64,000 bases of DNA from Acanthacorydalis orientalis. Taxonomy: Eukaryota; Arthropoda; Insecta; Megaloptera; Corydalidae. The stretch is from assembly GCA_034766995.1 (NCBI GenBank), contig CM068315.1:23435562-23499561 (forward strand), written 5' to 3'. Below the pieces are notes generated by a model. That model saw nothing but the letters and a program-made list of their open reading frames with translations, was not told the DNA's origin and did not search any database. Position 1 is the first letter of the stretch, and every line of letters starts with the position of its first letter. Position numbers and translations under genes: made by a program. Below are positions 44,960-55,568 of this stretch, one piece after another.

Positions 44960-45683
44960 TTTTATATATAACACAGTTTTATTATAGTATTTTTTTTATT
45001 ATGGATTACTATTAAATTTGTAAGTAAATTCTACAATGATTCGAATAATATATATATCATAGTTTAAAAAGACCTAATATCTTATATTATTTTCATTTGA
45101 AATTCGTATTATCGAATAGTAACTTGTTTGTCATTTAATAAATAAATTACTAAACACAGTATCAATCAATCGATTGTATAAAATTCTGTGTACCAAATCA
45201 TTTCTCATCAGATAACAATTACCGTGAATTTTTAACGAGTCTGAATTTCACTACAAAGTTACACATTAATTACTTGTATAAAAGTTATATTTTAATGAAT
45301 AATAAGTGAAAGAGATATTAAATTTTTTAAAGTATTAAAGTATTAAGGTTGTTTGAAGGTATTAGAGTTGAAGTATTCTTAATAGCCTATTTGAATTTCA
45401 TAAATAGCGGATAATAAACTTTATGAATATATGTACGGAATTTGATTCAATTGAATTAAAAATATAATCATTTTAAAAAAAACCTTATATATTGTATTGA
45501 ATATGTTTTTGTAAATGTGTACACACTATTGTTATTTTTTGATTTATTTTCAAATATGAATGTTTAATAGAATACTAGTCAGATAAGAACGTTTCAGTAA
45601 TGTCTATTTTAACAGAACCGCGCAAACGCCATGTTAAAAAATTTTAAATGATAATATTGGAAATTATTTCACTATAATCTATA
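44960..45683. other. No recognised gene
   Basis: AT-rich DNA between a MITE and a deleted mariner. Confidence 0.4.
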
Positions 45684-46394
45684 AAAAAAATTATGGCATC
45701 TCACAAACTATTTGTATGTAACTGATGTTTTTGTAAACAGTGTTTGGTGTGTTCGGTGAATTTTACTATGTCTAAGTTTATCGAGCCATTCGGATGATTG
45801 CTGATTTGTTTTGAGGTCAAATCCATATACCTAAAATCTCGTTTCCTATTATAATCCGATTTAGGAACATGAGATTCACAGATGCTTCAGATATCATCTC
45901 AGCGGTAACATTTTTGCGACGCTGATTTTGTTCGAAATTTAGTGTTCTTGGCACAGGTCTCGCTCCGATACGTTTCAAGTGTAAAGTATCAGTCAAGATG
46001 TTTTGAGAAGTTTCATACCTTATGCCAACATCGCTAGTAATTTCTCGCATAGTCAGTCGACAATCATTCAGGATTAAACCTTTACTTTTTAAACATGTCC
46101 TTCATCAGTCGATGTCGATGGCTGTCCCGAACGAAGATCATCTTCTACCAACTCTCGATCTTCCTTAAACAAACTGTACCATTAGTATACACGTATTTTC
46201 GATAAAAACTCGTTCCCAAATGATTTTTTCAACATTTTAAACGAGTCAATACGAGAAATTTCGTTTTTGATACAAAATTGAATACGAACCCGTTCCTCGA
46301 TAAATTTAGACATTGTAAAATTTACAGACATTACTGAACACTACAAAAACATCACCTGTTTACAAATAGTTTGAAAGATTACAATAATTTTTCG
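45684..46394 (-). mobile_element. Mariner deletion derivative, catalytic half lost (711 bp)
   Basis: The left end AAAAAAATTATGGCATCTCA then CAAACTATTTGTA mirrors the right end, whose reverse complement is CGAAAAATTATTGTAATCTT then TCAAACTATTTGTA. GATGTTTTTGTA follows on both sides. TA flanks each end. About 600 bp shorter than a complete mariner because the C-terminal coding half is missing. Confidence 0.82.
45760..46313 (-). pseudogene. Mariner transposase, N-terminal half only
   Basis: From ATG at 46313: MSKFIEERVRIQFCIKNEIS, FKMLKKSFGNEFLSKIRVY (first HTH), a stop, WYSLFKEDRELVEDDLRSGQ, PSTSTDEGHV, a stop, then KVKGLILNDCRLTMREITSD, VGIRYETSQNILTDTLHLKR (second HTH), IGARPVPRTLNFEQNQRRK, and NRIIIGNE at the first catalytic Asp site. 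It ends soon after a PQNKSAIIRMAR stretch. The other catalytic Asp are deleted. It is FLJ37770/GVQW-like, related to but distinct from the 43.4-kb copy. Confidence 0.83.
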
Positions 46395-46399
46395 TATAG

Positions 46400-46974
46400 A
46401 ATACAATATAAGGATAACCAACATTATCGATTTAAAAATTTTAACGTTCGGTTTGTACGGTGCTTTTAAAATAGAAATTTCCGAACTTTTTTGATGACGG
46501 TAATTATAACTGAAGATAAATATCGATTTTACGAATTAGAAGAGATGATATAAAGAATCAAATTGGATACGGCAACAAACAGTATTAGGGTAATACATTC
46601 ATTTTAAAACGTTTGTCTGTTTTTAATTATTTTCTGAAAATCACGCTTGAGAATTTCATTCATTTCTATAGAATTTTCGATTTTAGTTCTTCAAGAATTT
46701 CGTTTTGGTGTACACAATATATCCTCTAAATAAAAATAGTTTCTTTTAAATATTGTTAAATAAAAATATGCGTTATTACAAATGATAACATACAGTATAA
46801 ATTTTTATTATATTACATTCTGTTAATTTTATCATTTTTTTAGCCTTTAAATAGTGTTTATTGTATATAAAGAAACTATTGACTAGTAGTAAACGAATTA
46901 TAGACTTTGATGGATTCTGACGTCAGTGGAATATTTATTTACTTATTCTAGTAATTCTATTTATACATTTGTGT

Positions 46975-46975
<1 letters not shown>
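46400..46975. other. No recognised gene
   Basis: AT-rich DNA; nothing recognised. Confidence 0.4.
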
Positions 46976-47033
<58 letters not shown>

Positions 47034-47034
47034 T
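46976..47034. repeat. (TA)n(TG)n compound microsatellite
   Basis: About 45 bp TA followed by TGTGTGTGTG. Confidence 0.96.
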
Positions 47035-47500
47035 AATTTTTATTCCATCGCTCCAGAAGGTTGGAACAAGTCTGCATAAAAAAATCCTTGCGCGTTTATT
47101 AATTTTCGAAACTGGAAATAACTTGTTCGAGAGTTCGAACGCCACTGTTTCCGATACAATATTTATCTACAATGTAGAACGTGCGATTCAACGTCCGATT
47201 CATGTAGGTGGTGTCTGTCGACGAAGGCAGCTTACTCGTGCGGAATTCCCTATCACGGATTCAATCAGATTTGTGCCAGTGTTTTATAGAGGTTGAGACT
47301 CTTCTTCTATATCTGTATTTATGTGTGGTCGAACGCGCACCCGTCTGTGTATAAACGAACAAGATGGCTGTATAATATGTACGTACATTTGTGGCTTTTT
47401 CACAACGCGAGCATCGTATGTATCCATACTCTCAACGATATGGTCCCGGGTGGGAGGTTCGTTCAGAATGATGTTTTATTATATTCGAGACGATGGGTGT
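47035..47500. other. GC-richer island of unknown nature
   Basis: About 465 bp, visibly less AT-rich than either side, with many CpG (GCGATTCAACGTCCGATTC, GTCGACGAAGGCAGC, GAACGCGCACCCGTC, GGTCCCGGGTGGGAG). Plus-strand frames of 60-90 codons exist in three phases, none recognisable. Sharp (TA)n borders on both sides suggest an inserted block. It could be a transposon fragment, a non-coding RNA gene or an exon. Confidence 0.4.
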
Positions 47501-47508
47501 AAAGCGAA

Positions 47509-47525
47509 TTATATATATATATATA
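47509..47525. repeat. Short (TA)n
   Basis: About 17 bp between the GC-richer island and the next mariner. Confidence 0.8.
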
Positions 47526-47532
47526 CTCGTAA

Positions 47533-48679
47533 TTATAGGATTACCTATTAGTCGTCAATCTTTATTCATAAGTAAATTAGATTCAGTTAGACTTAAGTCT
47601 CTGACAGATGAAGATGTGTTTTGTTATCGTATTTTGTAAAACAACTTGTGGATTTATTGTTTAGAACAAAAAAAAGGTTCCTTATATCTCGAAACAAAAT
47701 GACGGACTACCGACTTACAGAAGAACACATATGGCATTGCATGTTGTTTCATTTTCGATCGGGATTTAACACAACGACCGCTGATATCTATGGGAACGAT
47801 TTGAAGGTCAATAAGTGTCAATGTTGGTTTAGAAAAATTTTCCAGTGATGATTTTGACTTATCTGATAGTGTTCGAGGTGAGAGACTTACTGAATTCGAA
47901 GACCAAGTAATGATGCTTTAAAATAACTTGTAGAGTCGGATACAAGACTGACATTGCAAGAAATAGCTGACACACTTAGGGCCACTTTTTATATTGTGCA
48001 AATACACCTTCATGAAATCAGAAAAGAACTTAGGCAAGAAATTTGGGTTCCAGATCAATTGTCGAATACAAACAAAGATCAGCGACGAACAATTTGCACA
48101 TCGTTATTGATTAGGCAAAAAGTGATTCATTTCTTGGTAGAACCGTTACCGGCAATGAGAATTGGTCCTATACAGAAACTTGAAACTCTCCAATCAATGG
48201 TAATCTCCGAATCAACCAGCTTTACTCACACTTAAACCAGGCCTGACATTGAAAAACGTACCATTAAAGGTGCGTTTGGTAAGATTGCACTGGCATAATT
48301 CATTTTGAGTTGATAAAACCGGATGAGACAATCACCACTGATGTTTATTGTCGACAATTAGAACGGTTACATAACGAATTGTTAAAAAACGATCGGTTTT
48401 GGTCAACCATCGGAATATCATTTGTTTAGATCTATGGTATATTCCCACAAAAATAAAAAGTTTCGAAATATCAATGATGTTCGAGTTCACCTAGAATCAT
48501 ATTTTTTATCACCGCTAGTACATTTTTACAAAAGAGGATTTGAAAATTTACCCAATAGAGGGCAAAAGGTTGTGGATGATGATGGCGAATATATAATCGA
48601 TTAGAAAGTAATAAAAAAGTGGAGTAATATGTATGTTTAAATTTGAAGTAATACATTACTTATAGGTACCCCTCATATT
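47533..48679 (+). mobile_element. Mariner element, decayed (about 1.15 kb)
   Basis: The left end ATTATAGGATTACCTATTAG resembles the reverse complement of the right end, ATATGAGGGGTACCTATAAG. These inverted repeats are imperfect. Transposase reading runs throughout. (TA)n touches both sides. Confidence 0.7.
47699..48604 (+). pseudogene. Mariner transposase pseudogene (irritans/HsMar-like)
   Basis: From ATG 47699: MTDYRLTEEHIWHCMLFHFR, TTADIYGNDLKVNKCQCWFR (first HTH), a frameshift, SSDDFDLSDSVRGERLTEFE, then MQEIADTLRATFYIVQIHLH (second HTH), a block matching PALLTLKPGLTLKNVPLKVR, and ETITTDVYCRQLERLHNELL in shifted frame. The middle of the catalytic domain is eroded; the HDNARPH and PYSPDLAPSDY blocks are not readable. 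The tail KKFRNINDVRVHLESYFLSP, FYKRGFENLPNRGQKVVDDD and GEYIID is open, with a stop at 48602-48604. A decayed relic. Confidence 0.83.

Positions 48680-48767
<88 letters not shown>
48680..48767. repeat. (TA)n microsatellite
   Basis: About 88 bp with one ATTTATA break, at the right end of the mariner at 47533-48679. Confidence 0.96.
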
Positions 48768-48770
<3 letters not shown>

Positions 48771-49034
48771 CTAATCCTCTATTTACACAGTAGAAATATT
48801 TGAAGGAAATTTAAGTTAAATAAGATAAAAAAATATATAAAATTGGAAGATATGTTCCAGAATATTGAAATTTGCATAAATTGAGATCAGAACTCATAAT
48901 CATCGAATAAAGGTACCAGAAAAAATCGCGTAGAATGAATCTACCAACCTAACAAAATTCAAAGAAAGGCGTAATCAAACCGTTTTCTTTACTGGAAAAA
49001 AACATTAAAACTCATTGTGATATGTACGGACTAC

Positions 49035-49620
49035 TTAATGTGTGAATGAAAAAATAATGTAAGAAAAACATATAACGTAATTATTTGAAATCGTCGCCAT
49101 CTTCTTACTATTCTTGAATGTTTCAACCATTTTCTTTTTAAGTGGTTCAAAGTCAGTACCATTGTCTCTAGAATCACTGGTCACTTTCATTTCAAGTTCA
49201 TTTCGAGTGTTACTTTCGCTGTTAAACTTTGTAAACAAATCTCTGACCAGTCGTTGCTTTTTATTTTTAGTTAATCCGTTGTAATTTTCTTCATGCTGAG
49301 TGAAAATGTTTTTTAAGTCCCTTTGAGATTAAGTGGTTCGATCGATATCAGAATCGATATACAAAACTATATTTTCTAATATACCGGATAATTACAGGAC
49401 GCTAATATTTTTTGCCGTGAGTAATGAATGCTCATATGAATCACATATTGTTTCACTTTCGTGATCAGTAATTGCCACCATGCTAATTAAGTCCTCTTCG
49501 TTTATTTCTTGATCGACAAATATTTCTTCAATGCCGTTAATATTTAAACTGTCAAAATCTTTATCTCTTAATGAATTTGATAAATAAATGAGTTTTCTTT
49601 TCCGCCGAGACTGAAAACAT
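49035..49620 (-). pseudogene. Pogo/Tigger-like transposase, C-terminal region
   Basis: One continuous minus-strand frame of about 190 codons has only two stops, both TAA. It reads SRRKRKLIYLSNSLRDKDFD, IEEIFVDQEINEEDLISMVA, LLTAKNISVL, stop, LSGILENIVLYIDSDIDRTT, stop, SQRDLKNIFTQHEENYNGLT, KNKKQRLVRDLFTKFNSESN and a charged tail. The order acidic ...EDLI, LT.K.I...., ..D.D..R....RD, Y..L...K++L...FFTK fits the C-terminal region of Tigger/jerky-type transposases (recalled family pattern). The DDE core and DNA-binding domains are not seen upstream. Confidence in coding origin is high; the family is a reasoned guess. Confidence 0.55.
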
Positions 49621-50360
49621 TATAAATAAGAACTGAGTGTGCAGTCATGTAGACGTACTATTTAATAAACAGAATTAAAACAATATGGAAATCGATTGCT
49701 TTTTTAAAACGAAAGCATTTTTCTGATCTGCATTAAAACAAAACTGCGTAAATCGACGGATTTGTATATATATATATTTAATTTATATAAATTGATTTTT
49801 ATAACGCAGATATAGATAGAATCATCCATAAAGAAAACATTCGATAAATCAAACAAAATACCAAACAGAGCGTTAAAATTCGAATAAAAAACATGTACGC
49901 CTCAATAATGTTAGTGCTTAGCACGGCTTGTTATAAAAACGATTTTATTGGAATTGTAAAATGATTACAGTTTTATGTAAACGTGCCGTACGATGTACGT
50001 ATTTATATATGCAACATATGTATATCTGCCAAACCGTCTCGTTAAAATGTCACGGACGTATATTATAAAATAAATTGTGTAATAAAATCACTATAAAAAC
50101 GGAGCATTAAGTAAAATCATGAGCTGTTACATAAAGTAAGAGAAATAAGACGGCCGAAATCGAATTGATAACGCCAATTTTATTCATAAGGCGAATAATT
50201 CTTCGACACATGTCATGTAGAAGGAGGGCGCAGCGGTTGGAAGATCGGGAAAAAGGGAAACCGATTCTGAGCCGGCTTATGTTCAACAAATAGTACCACG
50301 AAAATTGGTATACGCGATTGAAAATATGATGGGGTGTCATATTGAACGAGACACACGTAC
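49620..50360. other. No recognised gene
   Basis: 50140-50340 is GC-richer (GGAGGGCGCAGCGGTTGGAA, GAGCCGGCTTATG) with an open minus-strand frame of 77 codons (50107-50340) that I do not recognise. It could be coding or a non-coding conserved block. Confidence 0.35.
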
Positions 50361-50387
50361 ATATATATATATATATATATACATATA

Positions 50388-51688
50388 TTAGGTTGGTGTA
50401 AAAATAATTACGGTTTTTACATATAGAGTATAAAGACGTATATATCAGTTAAAAATATATTTATTAATGAAAATAAAGACCATTGGCACACATTTCTCCT
50501 AACGGGAAACAATTTTGTTTATTTCTACATGAGAGAATTCTGGACTCCTGGAATTAACGAATTCATCGAAAGTGCTTTGAGCTGATGCTTGATCTTTGCA
50601 AACCTCCTCTCGTAGGAAATTACTTAAAAATTTAAAAAAATGATAATCTGTTGGATACAGGTCCGGAGAATAAGTTGGGTGAGGTACGGTTTCATAATTA
50701 AGTTCATTTAATTTTTTAAAGTCATTTGTAAGACGTATGGTCGGGCATTGTTATGAAGAAGAATTAGTCCTTTACAATTGATTAATGTTTACTGGCCGTA
50801 ATCGATGTAACTTTTCATGCATTTTTTTAATTTTATGACAATATTTTTCTGTTATCTTGTTTCACCAGGATTTAAGAAGTTGTAGTGAAAGATATCGCTT
50901 GCCGACCGCCAAACAGTGAACATAAACTGTTTTTTCATTTTTTCATGAAGCTTCGGATTAAAAAAACTGTTTTGGTACTTCTCCTTAGTTTGGTCAGTTT
51001 TATGAACGTTTCCGAATGTTGCAGAGAATGTCCTTTTCATGACATGTGACAATACTATCAAGAAAGGGATTATTTTTGTTACGCAAAAGAAACGCAGAGC
51101 AAACGTCGTATAGTCGAATTACTTGAAGTTCATTTAATGCATACGGAACCCATTTACCCAGCATTTTTGTTTTTCTAATTAGGCTCAAATGTCGAACTGT
51201 TGAATGATCAACATTGAATTTTTATGACATCTCTCGAGTTGTTTTACATAGGTCCACTTCAATAATGGTTCTTAAATCATTATTATCTATAGTTGAAGGA
51301 CGACCGGTCATGGTCGTCCTTCAATTCACGTCATCAAGGCTTTCGTTTGTATTAAAAATTTTTAGGAACCACTGTTGAGGTGTAAATTCATTCATTGACT
51401 GTTCGGCAAAAATAAATTTGATATTTGGAGCAGTTTCTGTTGCTTTTCGTCTCAATTTAAAATCATACAACAAAATCGCGTGAATTTGTTTCTTTCAATG
51501 ACTAATTTAAGAGGTTATATCCAACAATACTATAAGAATGAAAAATAAACATTAGCTGAAATCAGTAGTATTAATTCCAATGTTTATAATGATGTATCAC
51601 ATGACTATAACAAAAAATAACGGTAACTGGAAAAATCGGCACCAAATTTAAAATGATAAAATCCGCAATTATTTTTGCACCAACATAA
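50388..51688 (-). mobile_element. Full-length HsMar1-like mariner, minus strand (1301 bp)
   Basis: The low end TTAGGTTGGTGTAAAAATAA then TTACGG, after a TA. The reverse complement of the high end is TTATGTTGGTGCAAAAATAA then TTGCGG, also beside TA. These termini match the well-known TTAGGTTGGTGCAAAAGTAA of HsMar1-type elements. Length is that of a complete mariner. Confidence 0.9.
50470..51505 (-). pseudogene. Mariner transposase pseudogene, catalytic Asp lost
   Basis: Minus-strand frames read FKLRRKATETAPNIKFIFAE, NEFTPQQWFLKIFNTNESLD, TMTGRPSTIDNNDLRTIIEV, then a second HTH, LGKWVPYALNELQ, CSAFLLRNKNNPFLDSIVTC followed by HEK, FFNPKLHEK, FTVWRSASDIFHYNFLNPGE, ILLHNNARPYV, NELNYETVPHPTYSPDLYPT then DYHFF, and a degraded EKCV tail. 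In the first catalytic site Asp is replaced by His (CHEK for CDEK), in the second by Asn (HNNARP for HDNARP). With several frameshifts and stops this is a dead copy. Confidence 0.85.
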
Positions 51689-52024
51689 TATACATACATT
51701 TATATGTATATATATATACATATAAACCTAAAATATATTTTTTTTTGAATGTAGATAGTATTCGTAAAAAAAATAATTAAAAATTTTACAATTTCAATAA
51801 AATATTTTATTGTATGATTAAATGAATTGTTTATCTAATAAAATAATTGGAATTATATTTTAAGTTATTATTGATAGTTTATTATAGATTCAGATATTTT
51901 TTTTAAAGATACGCAGGAGGTCAAAAAGCTTTTGTATCCTCGTGAAGATAGTACTGGTAGGTAACTAACCGTATTGGTTTCTTCAAGGTTTTTTAAGGTT
52001 ACACATTTACCATAGAGATTCTAC

Positions 52025-52025
<1 letters not shown>

Positions 52026-52068
<43 letters not shown>
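52026..52068. repeat. (TA)n microsatellite
   Basis: About 43 bp at the left edge of the tandem array of about 268-bp units. Confidence 0.95.
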
Positions 52069-52071
<3 letters not shown>

Positions 52072-52760
52072 ATTAAAATCCACTGTTTTAAAAATGAACC
52101 GTGGGTTTCTCCAAAATAAATAAATTCAAATATCTCGCTATTATTAAATCATTTACAAATCATGGTTTACGGTGCCAGATTCATACATCTGATAATAATT
52201 TACAGTATGTTTTTTGACTCATTATGATTCATTGAAACATCTTCATTAAGCCAGAAAATCGTTTAAATTCTAGTAGTGATAGAGTAAATAAAGTTATCAA
52301 TGGATAAGAACGATATTATTTATGTATTTGTTATTGTTATGATTTCTGTTGATTTATACATACACCCTGAATTGTTCCCAAAATAAATAAATTGAAATAT
52401 CTTCCCGTAATCAAATGATTTACAGAAGAAGGAATTAGGTTATCTGGGATTTATAGATCAAATAAAGATTTACGGAGATCCTACAATATAACCTTAACTG
52501 TTTATAATTCAGAAAAACACATTCAGCATAGAGTCGTTCAAATTCTAACAAGAACAGAGTAAATAAAATCATCAATTATGAATAATGTCATATATATCTG
52601 TCATTGTCATGGAAGTCATTGTCTTGTAAATTAACTTTAGATTTTCTCCAAAATGAATACATTCAAACTTCTCGCCGTAATGAACTTATTCATAAAGGAA
52701 GGCATCAGTCTCTCTGAGATTTATAAATCAGAATAATATTTATGAGGATCCTAGCATATT
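52066..52760. repeat. Diverged tandem repeat, about 268-bp units
   Basis: CCAAAATAAATAAATTCAAA and its variants begin at 52111, 52378 and 52648 (spacings 267 and 270). Each is followed by TATCTCGC/TTCTCGCCGTAAT, then a GATTTA-rich stretch and GATCCT. AGAGTAAATAAA with AT(C)ATCAAT follows in units 1 and 2. The third unit is incomplete. No sustained coding frame. Confidence 0.8.
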
Positions 52761-53039
52761 TTTTAAATTTTTTGTAAATTAGTATAACATCTCAAAACAG
52801 TGAGAATAGTTTTGAAGTTAATGTTAGCGGTGGAAGATTAAAAAAAATCACCAATGGCGAAATTTCAAAAAATTTGGAATAGATTATTAGTAAAAATTGT
52901 AAATATATCAAAAAATAAATGATTACAATTCTAAAAATTTGAACAGAAAGTATTTTAATAATACAAAAAAATAACTATCGACAAGACCAGTTGTTGCTGG
53001 TACCAAAAATGTTTATATCTTAAGCTAAAATTGAAAAAA

Positions 53040-53300
53040 AGTCCATTTGATGTTAGCAGAGATTTCAACTATAGTTACGAGTGATGAGACCTGGACTTAT
53101 TACCCACACCTCGAGTCTAAACGACAAAGAAAGTAGTGGTAGTGAAGTGATAAAGAACACATATAAAATTCAAGAAACAATCTTTAATCTGCAAGATTCG
53201 GGTTACAAATTTCTGGGTGCAGAAAGAATTTTGTTGATCGATTACTTGCTACACAAAAGTATAACTAAAAACATCTTTTTGAGTATAAGTAATTGAAATA
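53040..53300 (+). pseudogene. Mariner transposase fragment (first catalytic block)
   Basis: AEISTIVTSDETWTYYPHLE then SKRQRK and a stop, followed in another frame by YKIQETIFNLQDSGYKFLGA then ERILLIDYLLHKSITKN. This corresponds to the first catalytic Asp (SDETW) and the WD-KGILLIDYLP-like strand of a mariner transposase. The start, HTH region and C-terminal half are absent, and no terminal repeats were found. It is a small old fragment. Confidence 0.7.
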
Positions 53301-53504
53301 TTATTAGCTCACAGTGACCTCTGTTTGTATAGAAATGGATTTGTTTACAAACTATTTGTTGCACAAGGAACAGAAAAATAATGCGGGTTCAGTCAGCTTA
53401 AACATTTTCTACGTTACATAGATTTATAGTAAATACTCTCTCTTTCACAAATGATCCGGCGCTAATTATTTTAGTTTTCGACGAGTTCTTAAACCTTAAA
53501 TAAT

Positions 53505-53770
53505 CAATCGATTATACACAAATGATTTTTTTTTCATTTCATTAACCATAAAAATAATTTTTAGTCAAAGATATTCATTAAATCATTATTGATCATTTAT
53601 GATTGTTGTTTTCTTCTGTGCCAGAGATTTTTCTGTACCTTGACATACCTTCTGTTAAAATGTGCAAGAGAGATATTCAAAAACGATTTAATTAACATTT
53701 CTGACCAGAAATAATTTCATAGTTTGTAAAGGGAAAAAATAATTAATCTGTAAAAGTGATTTTAGCCATA
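53505..53770. repeat. Foldback repeat, two-armed copy
   Basis: Left arm ATTATACACAAATGATTTTT, CATTAACCATAAAAATAA, AGATATTCATTAAATCATTA. Right arm AACATTTCTGACCAGAAATA, TTTCATAGTTTGTAAAG, TTAATCTGTAAAAGTGATTT. The core is degraded. Confidence 0.6.
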
Positions 53771-53774
53771 CTAT

Positions 53775-55427
53775 CTACTAGCCATACTTGAAACTACTTC
53801 CACTTTTCTAGTCTGAAGCACGTGTTGAAAGATAACTGAAATGAATACGAGCTAACAAACTATTTGTAACTACTTAAATTTGAAAACTAAAGAATAATTT
53901 TAAAAAATCATTGAGATAAGTATCGAAGTATTTTTAAAACATCGATATGAAAAGTATATTGTTTTTATGAAGATTATATCGAAAAATGAAAATATTTTTC
54001 CTCAATGATTTGTCTTTTTTCGACAATTATTTTTTTCATAGTAATAATTTGATTAATGTACTCCGTAATAATAATTTTATACTGTATTAATTCATTCGTC
54101 TAACATTATTCAGTATTTTAAAAACAGTCCAGAATAAATTAAAACTTTCTGACATACTAAATAATAATTCTAAAAGTTTTTGTGTTTTTTATGCATTTAT
54201 AAGCAGATATTTCTAACAATCTGAAATATTATAGTTATAAGAACTGAAACAATTCATTCTAACAATTATCCTATCGATTACGAAATATTTTATTTGATAG
54301 ATTTCAAGAACGAAAAACAATATTAACAATTCAGATTTTTTTTCTATTGTAAAGTATGTAAATAAAACATATTTATTATAAAAAAATATTTATTGAATGA
54401 TATTTTAAAACTGTTTTTGTGTACGAATTTGCATATCATATGCGTAAAATTTACAATTTTTGTTATTTGAACGTATTTTAAATTGAAAGCCAGTAAACTG
54501 TAAATTTAGTGAAATGTGAAATTCGATAGAAAAAAATATTTTATAAAATTGAGTTCGTTAAACAGTATCGATGAAAGTAAATTGTTTATTCGGGTGGTAA
54601 TAATATGATATGTTATTAATTTGACTGATTCACAATAGTAGATATTTCATAGAAATATATATGTATATATGTATGTTTATTTGTAAATATATACGTATGT
54701 TTTTCCCTCAGTTTATTTATTAAATCGATTAAAAGTTTTACCTTTCGAATTATTTTTTTTGTAACATGATTATTAATAAATATTTATATTCATACAATTA
54801 TCTATTTAATAAGACTAGAAAGGATTCAAACACTAACAAATTTCTAAAATCATTTCACTAAAATTCCACACACACTTTTCAAACACAACAACGTATATTT
54901 TTACATAAAACAGATTTAAAGAAATCCTGACGATTTCGTGCGCACGTATATGATAAGTATGTGTACTTTAGGAGCGAAAGCTTCGTATTAATCCTAAGAT
55001 AATAAAGACACATTGTTTAAACGAGAATACATTTTACAATGAAATTTATGAATTGTAATTTGCATATGTATTCTACCTGTTTTGCAACAGATAAAATAAG
55101 TATTTTTATTATATAACAGGAAGGTTTTAACTACATACGAGAGTCGTTTCGAAATATACTGGTTTCAAATAAATCCAAGATTGTGAACTTTAAATTTAGT
55201 CGAAATAATGCGATAAAACAAATATGTAGATAAAGAGATAAAAACGAAATTACTAATAGCGTTTTATTCTGTGTACAATAGAAGACTTATATTTTATGTC
55301 ACTTTTTTAGTATATTGTTGACGATTTCATATAGATAATGAATGTATGGTGGTAGCGATCTTGGTTTTTGTATACAAATTTTGATTTTAATGACTATAAT
55401 TTAATCTGAAAATAGATATGCACACAC

Positions 55428-55430
<3 letters not shown>
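53775..55430. other. No recognised gene
   Basis: AT-rich DNA. 54930-55010 is slightly GC-richer (GATTTCGTGCGCACGTATAT, GGAGCGAAAGC). No coding signal. Confidence 0.4.
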
Positions 55431-55476
<46 letters not shown>

Positions 55477-55481
55477 TATAA

Positions 55482-55566
<85 letters not shown>
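55431..55566. repeat. Long (TA)n with regular AAATATAT interruptions
   Basis: About 136 bp. AAATATATAAATATATAAAT blocks make it partly palindromic. Confidence 0.96.

Positions 55567-55568
<2 letters not shown>

Noticed and set aside
49321..49395. A possible 75-nt intron (GTAATT..CAAAG) that would remove both stops of the pogo-like frame at 49035-49620
   Set aside because: The sequence between the stops itself reads as homologous coding sequence (LSGILENIVLYIDSDIDRTT), so two point mutations in a relic are the simpler explanation.
50107..50340. A 77-codon minus-strand frame as a small host gene
   Set aside because: No recognisable motif, signal or splice context. The composition is unusual but insufficient; kept only as a higher-complexity patch.
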